DNA of 64,000 bases, from contig OY829383.1 in the NCBI GenBank assembly GCA_963691835.1, forward strand, positions 4,960,001-5,024,000, read 5' to 3'. Of the stretch, positions 42,624 through 51,479 are shown in pieces. This DNA is from G963691835 sp963691835. GTDB lineage: Bacteria > Pseudomonadota > Alphaproteobacteria > Thalassobaculales > Thalassobaculaceae. A program made the position numbers and the translations under genes. Below the pieces are notes generated by a model. It ran no database searches and was not told where the DNA came from. It saw only the letters and a program-made list of their open reading frames with translations. The stretch's first letter is position 1. The number at the start of each line of letters is the position of its first letter.

Positions 42624-43877
42624 ATGATCAGCGCAAAGACGAACGACGTGGCATTCTGCAAGTGCATTATGAAGCTGGTTTGCGGGGTGATTTGCATTCT
42701 GGGAATTCCGCTTTCCGCCACGGTTGGCGCCACGGCGAATACGACATCAAGCTCAGGAACACCTTTGATACCCAAGCCCGGACTGGTGCTCGTCGACCCT
42801 GAGGCCCGTTACCAGTCAATGTCGCTTTGGCCTCTGACGGAGGTCGAACGGCTCTGTGCATGGAACGGCGACACGCCGGTTCCGTTACCCATCCACGGTC
42901 TGGAGGCACGCACGGGCTACGGCACAGATCCGAGCGCCCGTCCTTTTTCCTTCGCCATGATGACCAGGGCCGCTGCCTGGCTGGGCTTGAGGAACCAGAA
43001 GGCCGCAGCCGAGGCCATATCTGGCTTGGATACCTGGGCGAGATCCAAGGCCCTGTCCGATCTGTCGATCACCGAAGATCAAAGGAACACAAAAAGCATA
43101 TATGCCCTTAAGGCGTTTCTGATGGGCGTGATCCCCAGCTGGGCAATCCTCTCTCGTACCGCAGCGGCAGACCAAACTCGAAAGAGCCGGATCGATCAGT
43201 GGCTGGGAGATCTCGTCGTGGCCTCGAACGTCGGTACGGGTGGAACCTCTTCACGAGACAAACACCTCGACTGTGCGGGGAATGAAGGACACCCCATTTC
43301 CGCACCGTCCAACTGCAACAATCATCGCTACCTCCGGGATGCCATTGCGATGGCATGGGGCGCATATCGTGGAGATGAGACCCTGTTCGATCAGGGTCTG
43401 GTGCGGTTTCGAATTGCTCTTCAACAAATGCGCCCGGATGGCAGTCTGCCGTTCGAGACGATGCGGGGCGCCAGAGCGCTTTGGTATCAACGTCATGCTC
43501 TTGCGTCTCTGACGGCGATCGCGCGCATGGCATCGCTCCAAGGGTACAACCTCTTTGACCTGACCATCGACGGAAAGAACCTCGCTCTCGGGGTCCGCTA
43601 TCTGGAGCAAGCGATCCTTATGCCCAAGATTGTGCTGCCATATGCGTTCGCGAACTTCATACCGGGGCCTAGCCAAGACTGGCGACGGCAGGACCTCGGC
43701 TTTTTGAGCGTTCGCTCAAAGCGGCACTACATGGCGTGGACGGAGTATCTTGCCGGCAGGTTCTTATGGACCAGCCCAAATTTGATCTCCCGCGTTCGGC
43801 TTTCACGGCCGCTAATCGACGAATACTCCGGTGGCAACACGTCCTGTTTGGCGGCAGCGCGTCCAAACCCGCGTTAG
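42624..43877 (+). CDS. algL: Alginate lyase (AlgL, polysaccharide lyase family 5-like)
   Basis: A 417-residue protein. A signal peptide-like segment (MKLVCGVICILGIPLSATVG) begins at residue 16. PL5 motifs are present: CNNHRYLRDAIAMAWGAYRG (Asn-Asn-His), QMRPDGSLPFE, and RGARALWYQRHAL with the Arg and Tyr of the active site. It cleaves mannuronate-rich polymer by beta-elimination in the periplasm, clearing misdirected product. AGAGAGAG precedes the ATG at 42624; the ATG at 42669 would give a cleaner signal peptide. It is divergent from the RTX gene and is the only polymer gene here without a recognisable sigma54 site directly upstream. The C-terminus (LAAARPNPR) is not conserved. Confidence 0.86.
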   Translation: MISAKTNDVAFCKCIMKLVCGVICILGIPLSATVGATANTTSSSGTPLIPKPGLVLVDPEARYQSMSLWPLTEVERLCAWNGDTPVPLPIHGLEARTGYGTDPSARPFSFAMMTRAAAWLGLRNQKAAAEAISGLDTWARSKALSDLSITEDQRNTKSIYALKAFLMGVIPSWAILSRTAAADQTRKSRIDQWLGDLVVASNVGTGGTSSRDKHLDCAGNEGHPISAPSNCNNHRYLRDAIAMAWGAYRGDETLFDQGLVRFRIALQQMRPDGSLPFETMRGARALWYQRHALASLTAIARMASLQGYNLFDLTIDGKNLALGVRYLEQAILMPKIVLPYAFANFIPGPSQDWRRQDLGFLSVRSKRHYMAWTEYLAGRFLWTSPNLISRVRLSRPLIDEYSGGNTSCLAAARPNPR

Positions 43878-43912
43878 CGGTCGAGAGCACCGCACGGCCA
43901 GTGCAAGACGGG

Positions 43913-43934
43913 TTGCAATTTGCGAAATGCAAAG
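43913..43934. promoter_or_regulatory. Candidate activator site upstream of alg8
   Basis: TTGCAATTTGCGAA (43913-43926) overlaps a second inverted repeat TTTGC-N5-GCAAA (43920-43934). It lies 64 bp before the sigma54 -24 element at 43990. Confidence 0.6.
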
Positions 43935-43988
43935 CGACCGGTCGTCGGGAAAACGGCTGAGAACCGCGGTTTTCACGCGCCACTTTCA

Positions 43989-44003
43989 TGGCATGTCGAT
44001 TGC
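43989..44003 (+). promoter_or_regulatory. Sigma54-type promoter for alg8
   Basis: TGGCATGTCGATTGC, GG-N10-GC with TTGC at -12, 34 nt before the alg8 ATG. Confidence 0.82.
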
Positions 44004-44036
44004 CCTTCCCGCCCCGTGAGGACGGAGGCGAGTGCC

Positions 44037-45572
44037 ATGGATGAGAAGCCGAAGAAGTGGACGTGGATCGCGTTCTTCAAGATCTACGTCTATCTGTCAG
44101 TCTGCTTCATTCTGATGATGGAGGTGGACAACGCCATCTTCGACCCGAAGGTCATGGCGTTCACCGTGGCCCTCGGAACGCTTGGCATCTGGCGTTACGG
44201 ATGGTGGTTCACCCATTTCGCCCGGGCGCTCATCTACGAGTACCGCGTCTATCCCAAACTGCAGAAGCAGGCCAACCAGATCTGGGAACAGGGATACCGC
44301 CCCCGGCACGTCCATTTCATGATGACCACGTTCCGGGAAAGCCGGGACATTACGGAGCCGGTGGTTGAAGCGATGTGCCGCGAACTGCGGGACAACAACC
44401 TTCCTGGGACCATCTGGCTCGGCTCCGGTGACCGCTCCGACGAAATCATTATTGAAGACTACTTGAAGCGGTACCACTCGGACCTGGATCTGGAATTCGT
44501 GTGCGTCCGTCAGAACGTGCCCGGAAAGCGGTGCGCCATCGGCCTTGTGCTCCGGGCCATGAACCGCCTTGGCATCGGCCGCGACGACATCATCGTCTTC
44601 ATGGACGGCGACTTCATCCTGGAGCGCGGGCTGATCCGCAAATGCGCCCCACTGTTCGTTGCCAATCCGGATCTCGAAGCCATGACCACCGGGGAGAAGG
44701 TCGTGGCACACGGCCCGAAATGGATCGACGTCTGGCTGAAGATGCGGTTCGCCCAGCGGCACATGGTGATGCAGAGCCATGCCCTGTCGAACCGGGTGCT
44801 GACACTGACCGGCCGGTGTTCGCTGTTCCGCGCGAAACATCTCATGAAACTGGAGTTCATCCGGACACTGGAGGCCGATCACCTCGAGCACTGGCTTTGG
44901 GGAGACTTCCGGTTCCTATCGGGCGACGACAAGTCTACCTGGTACACGCTGCTTCGCTGGAACTCACGCATGCTCTACGTGCCAGACGCGACCGGCTACA
45001 CCGTCGAGCACATCGAAGGCATGGGCATCGAGCGGATGGTTCAGAACTTCCGCCGATGGTCGGGGAACATGCTGCGCAACGGCTCGCGCGCTATCGCCCT
45101 GGGCCCAAGACGTATGCCGTTCTTCATCTGGTGGTGCCTTGTGGACCAGCGGATCTCCATGTGGACGATGCTGATCAGCCCAGCCACCGCCGTGGCCGCC
45201 ATGGCATTGGTCGGCGTCGACTATCTGATCTCCTACACAATCTTCATCATGTTGACGCGTATGGCGCTGTCGATGGTCATCTATAAATATTCTGATGAAG
45301 TATTCATCGCCTTTCCCTTCATTCTCTATTTCAACCAGCTTATCAATGCTGGTGTGAAAGTATACTGCCTCTTCAGACTTCACATCCAAAAATGGTCGAA
45401 CAGAGGAAATCAATCAGCAGAACATGATGTGAATTTCTTCTACAAATGCAAAGAATGGTTCGCGTTTTACATCACAGCCATTTACGTTTCCGGCCTTTTT
45501 CTCTTCGCGATCGCGATGGGAAAGATGCTCGCTTTTCCAAACAAACATCACATCAGCTTCCTTTTCTCCTGA
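44037..45572 (+). CDS. alg8: Mannuronan synthase catalytic subunit Alg8
   Basis: A 511-residue inner-membrane GT2 glycosyltransferase. Hydrophobic segments flank the catalytic domain at about 10-50 and 360-480. Catalytic motifs: DGD (FMDGDFI, residues about 190-192), GDDKSTW, and the processive-synthase QNFRRWSGNMLRNG (QxxRW). It polymerises GDP-mannuronate and, with Alg44, is controlled by c-di-GMP. The start at 44037 is set by GGAGG upstream; the longer frame from 43920 lies across the promoter and palindrome. The codon pattern in the last ~90 codons is AT-richer than the rest. The next gene follows after 32 bp. Confidence 0.93.
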   Translation: MDEKPKKWTWIAFFKIYVYLSVCFILMMEVDNAIFDPKVMAFTVALGTLGIWRYGWWFTHFARALIYEYRVYPKLQKQANQIWEQGYRPRHVHFMMTTFRESRDITEPVVEAMCRELRDNNLPGTIWLGSGDRSDEIIIEDYLKRYHSDLDLEFVCVRQNVPGKRCAIGLVLRAMNRLGIGRDDIIVFMDGDFILERGLIRKCAPLFVANPDLEAMTTGEKVVAHGPKWIDVWLKMRFAQRHMVMQSHALSNRVLTLTGRCSLFRAKHLMKLEFIRTLEADHLEHWLWGDFRFLSGDDKSTWYTLLRWNSRMLYVPDATGYTVEHIEGMGIERMVQNFRRWSGNMLRNGSRAIALGPRRMPFFIWWCLVDQRISMWTMLISPATAVAAMALVGVDYLISYTIFIMLTRMALSMVIYKYSDEVFIAFPFILYFNQLINAGVKVYCLFRLHIQKWSNRGNQSAEHDVNFFYKCKEWFAFYITAIYVSGLFLFAIAMGKMLAFPNKHHISFLFS

Positions 45573-45604
45573 ACTCCGAGACGACGACCCGAGAGGAGAT
45601 GGCC

Positions 45605-46195
45605 ATGAACGCCACCGATACCTTCGTAGAGCGCCGCCGTAAGCGCCGCCACACATGGCCGGAACTGTTTTCGGTTATCGACGGGCAATGGATCCCCGTT
45701 CGAAACTGGTGCCGCTTTGGCCTGGGCTTGGACGAGACGTATCCGATATCCCTGTCTCACAGGACGCGGCCGGACCAAGCCATCGTTCAGGTCGGTGTGA
45801 TCCACGAGGCGCCGACCCGCCCTTTCCCGGCCCTGATCGCTCGGCGCGACACCATGCGGGCCCCTTTGGCGGTCGCGTTCTCCAACGACATGCCCGAGGT
45901 GAAGGCGTTCTTCGATCGGCTGTACCTGTGGCGCTACCAGTGCGAGATGGCGATCCACTGGATCCGCTTCTGGTCGATCAAGCGGCATCTCTATGCCAGC
46001 GGTATCTCCGATGAGTTCGGCGTTCCGGTCGAGGCTGTCAGCAGCGTGTTTCAAGAAAACTGGAAGCCATCCCCCGAAGTCGCCGACGCGATCCTGGAGC
46101 ACATGCGCGCGGTTCTGCACGACAACCGGCCGAGCCTGAAGGCCGAGGACTTCATGAACGATCCGGCATTCGTCGTACGCCGGACAGCGGTCTGA
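45605..46195 (+). CDS. Unknown cytoplasmic protein with a degenerate PilZ-like N-terminus
   Basis: A 196-residue protein directly after alg8. The N-terminus reads RRRKRRHTWPELFSVIDGQW then IPVRNWCRFGLGL; this follows the layout of PilZ domains (RxxxR, then D/NxSxxG) but the second motif is NWCRFGL, lacking the Ser and the usual Gly spacing, so c-di-GMP binding is doubtful. The C-terminal half is helical (RLYLWRYQCEMAIHWIRFW; an HMRAVLHDNRPS end). No signal peptide. GAGAGGAG is spaced properly for the ATG at 45605. It may be an Alg8-associated regulatory protein. No family was recognised with certainty. Confidence 0.7.
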   Translation: MNATDTFVERRRKRRHTWPELFSVIDGQWIPVRNWCRFGLGLDETYPISLSHRTRPDQAIVQVGVIHEAPTRPFPALIARRDTMRAPLAVAFSNDMPEVKAFFDRLYLWRYQCEMAIHWIRFWSIKRHLYASGISDEFGVPVEAVSSVFQENWKPSPEVADAILEHMRAVLHDNRPSLKAEDFMNDPAFVVRRTAV

Positions 46196-46202
46196 TCCTG
46201 CA

Positions 46203-46216
46203 TCGCAGAATGCGAA
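46203..46216. promoter_or_regulatory. Candidate activator site before the small secreted protein-algI operon
   Basis: TCGCAGAATGCGAA contains the inverted repeat TCGCA-N3-TGCGA; 53 bp upstream of the sigma54 GG at 46269. Confidence 0.6.
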
Positions 46217-46266
46217 CCGAAACCACTGGCAGATCACCCAACCGATTGATTTTCACAGATCTAGGG

Positions 46267-46282
46267 TTGGCCCTTGGATTGC
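46267..46282 (+). promoter_or_regulatory. Sigma54-type promoter for the 46318-algI-SGNH operon
   Basis: TTGGCCCTTGGATTGC, GG-N10-GC, 36 nt before the start codon at 46318. Confidence 0.75.
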
Positions 46283-46317
46283 GGTGGCAGAGGTGACGCC
46301 ACGTTTGGAGACAGGTT

Positions 46318-46725
46318 ATGGGACCTTTCCTTTCAAGATCAGCTCTGCTCGCCGCCACGGCGGCAAGCATGCTCATCGGGGCCGCCTCTTCAGCACCAAG
46401 CGCAACCGCATCGACATTGGACGGAGCCTGGATCGGCACACTGCGTTGCACGAGCTCGGGCAAGCCGTGGAGCTCCAGCCGCACGGCACGCATGCACGAA
46501 GGCATGCTGTTCTACGTGCAAGGCAAGGACGGACAGGACGGTTTCGAGACCTGGCAGGGCCTCGTGGATCCGGACGGTGAGATCATGATCTACGGCCGGT
46601 ATCGCTGGAAGGTCGAGAAGTACGTCTGGATGAAGGGCCGCATCAAGGGCGGCACCCTTAAGGCGGCGGGCCAACGCGGGCCGCGGCGCTGCTCTCTCCT
46701 CATGAAACACGGACGCGCCGGCTGA
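46318..46725 (+). CDS. Small secreted protein, copy 2 (related to 38689-39075)
   Basis: A 135-residue protein with a signal peptide (about residues 1-32, SRSALLAATAASMLIGAASS) and a ~100-residue mature part with LDGAWIGTLRC, DPDGEIMIYGRYRWKVEKYV and WMKGRI, ending in RRCSLLM. The same ordered motifs occur in the minus-strand protein at 38689-39075. The Cys pair (LRC, RRCS) is kept in both. It is first in an operon with algI (43-bp gap) and SGNH copy 2, behind a sigma54-type promoter; GGAGACAGG precedes the ATG. Position matches that of AlgF in some clusters, but no sequence resemblance to AlgF is claimed. Confidence 0.8.
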   Translation: MGPFLSRSALLAATAASMLIGAASSAPSATASTLDGAWIGTLRCTSSGKPWSSSRTARMHEGMLFYVQGKDGQDGFETWQGLVDPDGEIMIYGRYRWKVEKYVWMKGRIKGGTLKAAGQRGPRRCSLLMKHGRAG

Positions 46726-46767
46726 CGGCGACCCAATCAAACGCATCAAGCCGGACTGGAGGCGACC

Positions 46768-48282
46768 ATGGTCTTCTCATCTTTGGAATTCATCTACGTG
46801 TTCATGCCCGTTGTGTTTGCGGGCTACCTGGTTCTCCGCGCGATGCGGTGGGAGACGGGGATCATGCTCTGGCTGATCGGAGCGTCCCTGGCCTTCTACG
46901 CGAACTGGAGCGTGCCGTTTCTGACGCTTCTCGTTGCGTCGGTCGTGATCAACTACGCCTTCCATCTGCACATAGACCGCTACAAGGACAAACGCGTCCT
47001 GATCGGCGGGATCGTGCTGAACTTGGCGACGATCGGGTACTTCAAGTACGCGCTATTCTTCTCCGGAAACGTCAACGCACTGCTGGGCACGAGCTTCGAT
47101 CCGGGCGACATCATCCTGCCGCTTGGGATCTCGTTCTTCACCTTTCAGCAGATCGCCTTCCTGGTGGAGACGTGGCGGGGAGACTTCGCGCGCGGCGGCT
47201 TCCTGCGGTACGCGTTGTTCGTCGTGTTCTTCCCGCAGCTCATCGCCGGGCCGATCGTGATGCACAAACACACCGTGCCCCAGTTCAATCTGGGCCGGTT
47301 TGCCAGCGCCCTGCCGCTCAACGTGTCCGTCGGCCTGACGCTGTTCCTGATCGGGCTGTTCAAGAAGGTCGTGATCGCCGACACGGCGGCGGCCTATGCG
47401 ACACCGATCTTCCAGCTCGCAGACGCGGGCCACGCCATCCCGTTGGAGATGAGCTGGACAGCGGCTCTCGCCTACACCTTCCAGATCTACTTCGACTTCT
47501 CCGGCTACTCGGACATGGCCCTGGGTCTGGCCCGGTTGTTCGGCATTCGTCTGCCGATGAACTTCAACGCGCCGTACAAGGCGACCAGCATCGTCGACTT
47601 CTGGCGCCGCTGGCATATGACCCTGTCGCAGTTCCTGCGGGACTACCTCTATGTCCCGCTCGGCGGCAATCGGAATGGCAAGATCCGGCGTTATGCCAAC
47701 CTCGGCATCACCATGCTGTTGGGCGGTCTGTGGCATGGGGCAAGCTGGAACTTCGTGGTGTGGGGCGGTCTCCACGGCATCTATCTGATGATCAACCACG
47801 CGATCGTGGCGAAGTTTCCGGGCTTCGCGAAATCCAAGTCGCCATTGTCGACCTGGACGGGACGCCTGGTGACGATGCTTGCCGTGATCGTCGCCTGGGT
47901 CTTCTTCCGGGCGGAGACATTCGAAGGGGCTTTCGCGATCCTTGCGGGCATGGCCGGTATGGCGGGCACAACGGCTGCGGCCGTCGACGGCACGCTGGGT
48001 GGCCTCAACGCAGAGGCGTGGCTCCGGCAATGCGCCGAGGCGGGCTGGTTGTTCGTGATCCTGTTCGCCTTCGTCTGGTCGATGCCCACCTCGATCGAGC
48101 TGACGTCCCGGTATCGTCCGGCGCTGGGTGCTGCCCGCTCCAAATGGCTGGACTGGCGGCGGAGACTGATCTGGCGTCCTTCGGTCCGGTGGTCGATGGC
48201 CTTTGCCGCAATCGGTCTGATTGCCATCGCCCAGCTCTACCGTGCCGGTGAGCTCAGCGAGTTCATCTATTACAACTTCTGA
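46768..48282 (+). CDS. algI: Alginate O-acetyltransferase AlgI (MBOAT family)
   Basis: A 504-residue multi-pass membrane protein with about eleven hydrophobic helices. MBOAT hallmarks: FFPQLIAGPIV, FDFSGYSDMALGLARLFGIR, FWRRWHMTLSQFLRDYLYVP and GLWHGASWNFVVWGG; His323 in GLWHGAS matches the essential MBOAT His, with His336 in GGLHG. It moves acetyl groups across the inner membrane to the SGNH partner. GGAGG before the ATG. It is 14 bp upstream of SGNH copy 2, so they form the acetylation unit. Confidence 0.94.
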   Translation: MVFSSLEFIYVFMPVVFAGYLVLRAMRWETGIMLWLIGASLAFYANWSVPFLTLLVASVVINYAFHLHIDRYKDKRVLIGGIVLNLATIGYFKYALFFSGNVNALLGTSFDPGDIILPLGISFFTFQQIAFLVETWRGDFARGGFLRYALFVVFFPQLIAGPIVMHKHTVPQFNLGRFASALPLNVSVGLTLFLIGLFKKVVIADTAAAYATPIFQLADAGHAIPLEMSWTAALAYTFQIYFDFSGYSDMALGLARLFGIRLPMNFNAPYKATSIVDFWRRWHMTLSQFLRDYLYVPLGGNRNGKIRRYANLGITMLLGGLWHGASWNFVVWGGLHGIYLMINHAIVAKFPGFAKSKSPLSTWTGRLVTMLAVIVAWVFFRAETFEGAFAILAGMAGMAGTTAAAVDGTLGGLNAEAWLRQCAEAGWLFVILFAFVWSMPTSIELTSRYRPALGAARSKWLDWRRRLIWRPSVRWSMAFAAIGLIAIAQLYRAGELSEFIYYNF

Positions 48283-48296
48283 GCTGGGAGCGGACG

Positions 48297-49613
48297 ATGA
48301 AACGAACCCTCGCCCCCTACCTTGCCATCGCCGGGGTGACCCTCGCGGTGGGGATGGCACCGATGCTGCTGAACGCGGTCGTAGACCCTTTCAACAAGAA
48401 CGGGATCGTCGAGCTGGGACTGCAGAAGGAGAAGCTGGCGACGAAGCGCCACGGCCAGCTCTACAAGACCATCGCCTATCCCCGGCGGGAGAGCGCCTAT
48501 GTGGTCTTCGGGGACAGCCGGAGCCGGGCCTTGAGGGAGAAACTCTTTCGGGAGTCTCGTTGGGGCCAGGATGTTTTCAACTTCTCCTTCGGCGGCGGCA
48601 CATTCCCGGAAATGGTGGACAGCTTCTGGTACGCCGCCCGGTACGGGCACCTGAAGGGTGTGGTTTTGGGCGTGCCGCTTCGGATGTTCACCTCGGCGTA
48701 CAAGGGCGGAAAGAACCAGATGCCGGAGGCGGTTCGGATCGCCGGATCGGCGCGCGAGTACTACACCAGTCTGGATGTTTCCTCGCTCGCCCTGGATGTG
48801 CTCGAGCAACAGTACAGGGATGAGGCCAGCGCGATCCGGGAAGTCGGATCCGTTCTCGGACAGTTGTTCGGCGCCGGTATCCGCCCGGCTCACTCGGCCG
48901 AGCGCCCAAGACAGATCCTGCCGGCGACGATCATCCCCCCCGCACGAACCGTTGAAACTGAAGAGGCGACCCGCACCGATCGTGGCGAGCTGGAAACGAC
49001 GGATAACGCGGTAACGCCGATGCCGGCCTTCGACAGGGAGAGCATTCCCGCTCCCTTCGTTGCGGCCGATCCGAGCCCGCAGACCCCGCCCTTACCACAA
49101 TCTGCGAAGCGCGCCCGGAAATGGCACCAACAGGTTACCAAGGCGGCCAAAAGCGATTGGGAAAAGTTTCAATCCTCGGAGGCCTACTACGAGGCGCTGG
49201 AAGAGATCATCGCGTTCTCCCGGAAGGCCGGGATAAAGGTCCTTCTCTTCATTCCGCCCACGCCGATCGACATGCAACGAACCCTGATCACCTACGACCG
49301 GATGGATCTCGCGTTTGCGCATCGGAAGCGGTTGGCGGCGATGGCGCCCGTCCTGGACTTCGATTTCCCGAACCCGCTGACCGCAAAGCCGGAGAACTTC
49401 AACGACGCGTTCCACTTCCACGCATCGGTCGCCCGGGAGATCGCCCACGAACTGGTCCGCCAGTTCGGCGTTTCAGAAAGGTCCGAGGCTTGGATCTCCA
49501 AGCGTCGTCGGCTCATTCAGTGTCCGGCGCCCGGTGACGCTGCCGGTCAATCCGTGAGCCTTCCGGGCGACACGCCGGTGACGCTTGGCCGGAACTGCCT
49601 GGTCTGGGGATAA
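48297..49613 (+). CDS. AlgJ/AlgX-like SGNH acetyltransferase, copy 2
   Basis: A 438-residue periplasmic protein with an N-terminal membrane anchor (residues about 7-29). The SGNH-type VVFGDSRSRALREKLF has candidate nucleophile Ser74; FNFSFGGGTFPEMVD, LFIPPTPIDMQ and the Asp-x-x-His motif NDAFHFHASV complete the catalytic set. A proline-rich insert of ~90 residues (about 200-280) is absent from copy 1. It follows algI closely and is the likely acceptor of acetyl from it. The two copies share about one-third of visible positions, so the duplication is old. Confidence 0.86.
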   Translation: MKRTLAPYLAIAGVTLAVGMAPMLLNAVVDPFNKNGIVELGLQKEKLATKRHGQLYKTIAYPRRESAYVVFGDSRSRALREKLFRESRWGQDVFNFSFGGGTFPEMVDSFWYAARYGHLKGVVLGVPLRMFTSAYKGGKNQMPEAVRIAGSAREYYTSLDVSSLALDVLEQQYRDEASAIREVGSVLGQLFGAGIRPAHSAERPRQILPATIIPPARTVETEEATRTDRGELETTDNAVTPMPAFDRESIPAPFVAADPSPQTPPLPQSAKRARKWHQQVTKAAKSDWEKFQSSEAYYEALEEIIAFSRKAGIKVLLFIPPTPIDMQRTLITYDRMDLAFAHRKRLAAMAPVLDFDFPNPLTAKPENFNDAFHFHASVAREIAHELVRQFGVSERSEAWISKRRRLIQCPAPGDAAGQSVSLPGDTPVTLGRNCLVWG

Positions 49614-49638
49614 CTCCCTCCCCGGTTCCGTTTCGCAT

Positions 49639-49663
49639 CCCGGTTCGCGATTTGCGAACCGGG
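49639..49663. promoter_or_regulatory. Perfect palindrome upstream of alg44, candidate activator site
   Basis: CCCGGTTCGC and GCGAACCGGG are perfect 10-bp arms around GATTT. The core TTCGCGATTTGCGAA is the best copy of the repeated operator of this locus. It stands 57 bp upstream of the sigma54 GG at 49721. Confidence 0.75.
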
Positions 49664-49719
49664 AGAATGCCGCCAGTACTTTTCTTCAATATTTACAATA
49701 TCTTACAGAATATCGTCGA

Positions 49720-49734
49720 TGGCACATCGATTGC
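49720..49734 (+). promoter_or_regulatory. Sigma54-type promoter for alg44-ppa
   Basis: TGGCACATCGATTGC, full consensus-like with GG-N10-GC; the same 15 bases occur at 59437-59451. It is 36 nt before the alg44 ATG. Confidence 0.85.
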
Positions 49735-49769
49735 TGTAATCCCTCTGAACCGTTTTTGGGATTGCCGCG

Positions 49770-51395
49770 ATGCTTCAAGCGCGCATGGAAAAGCCAAGTC
49801 AAAGACTGCACTACCGTGTGACGGCACCCCTGCGTATTGCCATCGACGACGTGGAGTACGCGACCCAGAACTGGAGCATCGGCGGCTTCTCCGCAACGGT
49901 GGAAGGGCCGGACCGGCGGCCCGGCGAACTCTTCGATACCAAGATTACCGTCCCGTTCCAGGGCTTCGATATCAGTTTTGACCTTGAAGCCCAGGTCGTC
50001 CGGTTCGATGACGACACGCGCATGCTCGCCGCGAAATTCACGGAGTTGGATGATCGCGCCCGCGATCTGATGGAGCATTTCGTCGAGAACATCGTGCGCG
50101 GCAGCATGACCTCGGCCGAAGACACGATCCGCCGGATCGACACACCCGTTACGCCGGTTTCGACCAAACCAGACAAAAACCCGATGTCGGAACAGCCGGT
50201 TCGCCGGTGGCCGATCAAGCGGATCAGCACCGCGGCGTTTTATGCGTTACTGGGCCTTGGACTGTTCTCCTACATCGCGATCACGATCGTATCGCTCATG
50301 ACGTCGATCGAGGTGGAAAGCGCGGTCGTGACGGCCCCGATTGAGACCATCCTGGCGTCGACCAGCGGTGTCATTGTGGATGTGCCTGTAGACCAGGGTG
50401 CGCTTCTGCCAACGGGTACGGTGATGATGCGTATCCAGGACGCAAATCTGGAGGAAGCGATCGAACGGGGCCGGATCAAGGTCCTCGGTGCGGAGGCTGC
50501 GCTGGAAGAAACACAGTCGGCGTTCGACCTGGCACTGGGCCGCCTGGATGACCAGCTTGTCCAGGCGCAGCATGCGGTGGAACTGGGCCGCATCCGGGTC
50601 CGGGATCTGGAGCGGCGCTCCAAGGTTGCGGACGAGCAGCTTGCGAGAACCCAGCTCCTCCGGGATCGCGGCCATATGCTTCAGTCAAAAGTGGACCAAG
50701 CGGCGGCGGCGGCCTCTCAACTGAGGGCGGAGTTGGAAGCATCCCGTGCCGATGTCCGCCTGAAGCAGCAACTCGCCAGCCGGGCCGCCGACGGTCTGCT
50801 TCTGGGGCCGGAAGGTGTCGACGACAGCCTCTTCGTTTTGAACGAAGCTCTGCGCCAGAGGGAACTCGCCCTGGACCGGGCGCGCATGGCCCTCGAGGCA
50901 TTGGCGCAGCAACGGGACCGGATCTCCGTCCGTGCACCCGAGGAAGGCCGCATCATCCGTAAGCTCAAGTCTCTCGGCAGCGGTGTGAAACGGGGCGAGC
51001 CTGTGGCGCTTTATGAGCGCGCCGTGGCCCAGCGGATCGAAGCCTACCTGACCCATGAAGAGCTTCTGTCGATCGATGCGCGCAGCCTCGCAACCGTATC
51101 CTTGCCGACTGAGAACCGACGGCTGGAAGCGCGCATCGTGACGATCGACCGGGAGTCGGCCTATGTGGACGAGCACAAGTCCCGGTATCTGTGGCGGGAC
51201 GACGACACCCGCACCATCCGGGTGACGCTTGAGACCGAAGGGCTGACCATTTCCGGGCGCCCTGGCATTCCCGCGATCGTCTACTTCCGGAAGTTCGGCC
51301 CGACAGAGCGGATTGCCTCCTGGCTCGGTTTCTCCGGAACGGACGATGCTCCCTCCCCCACGGACGATGAAGACGACGCGGCAGTCGCACTATAG
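49770..51395 (+). CDS. alg44: Alg44-like c-di-GMP-binding membrane-fusion subunit of the polymer synthase
   Basis: A 541-residue protein. An N-terminal PilZ domain (residues about 10-110) has RLHYR and NWSIGGF, the intact RxxxR and N/DxSxxG c-di-GMP motifs. A transmembrane helix (FYALLGLGLFSYIAITIVSL) sits near 155-178. The periplasmic part is of HlyD type: barrel-sandwich VTAPIETILASTSGVIVDVP, a long coiled coil (about 210-380) and GRIIRKLKSLGSGVKRGEP. The Asp/Glu-rich tail ends the protein. It activates Alg8 on c-di-GMP binding and may bridge the periplasm. Stop is TAG. Pyrophosphatase follows after 84 bp. Confidence 0.9.
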   Translation: MLQARMEKPSQRLHYRVTAPLRIAIDDVEYATQNWSIGGFSATVEGPDRRPGELFDTKITVPFQGFDISFDLEAQVVRFDDDTRMLAAKFTELDDRARDLMEHFVENIVRGSMTSAEDTIRRIDTPVTPVSTKPDKNPMSEQPVRRWPIKRISTAAFYALLGLGLFSYIAITIVSLMTSIEVESAVVTAPIETILASTSGVIVDVPVDQGALLPTGTVMMRIQDANLEEAIERGRIKVLGAEAALEETQSAFDLALGRLDDQLVQAQHAVELGRIRVRDLERRSKVADEQLARTQLLRDRGHMLQSKVDQAAAAASQLRAELEASRADVRLKQQLASRAADGLLLGPEGVDDSLFVLNEALRQRELALDRARMALEALAQQRDRISVRAPEEGRIIRKLKSLGSGVKRGEPVALYERAVAQRIEAYLTHEELLSIDARSLATVSLPTENRRLEARIVTIDRESAYVDEHKSRYLWRDDDTRTIRVTLETEGLTISGRPGIPAIVYFRKFGPTERIASWLGFSGTDDAPSPTDDEDDAAVAL

Positions 51396-51479
51396 AAATT
51401 CGGCTTTCACAAGTGCGGCTGGTCTGGTCATCCGCAGCCCCCGTTCTATCTTCCGGGCGACCTGCGAGAGGACCGAAGA

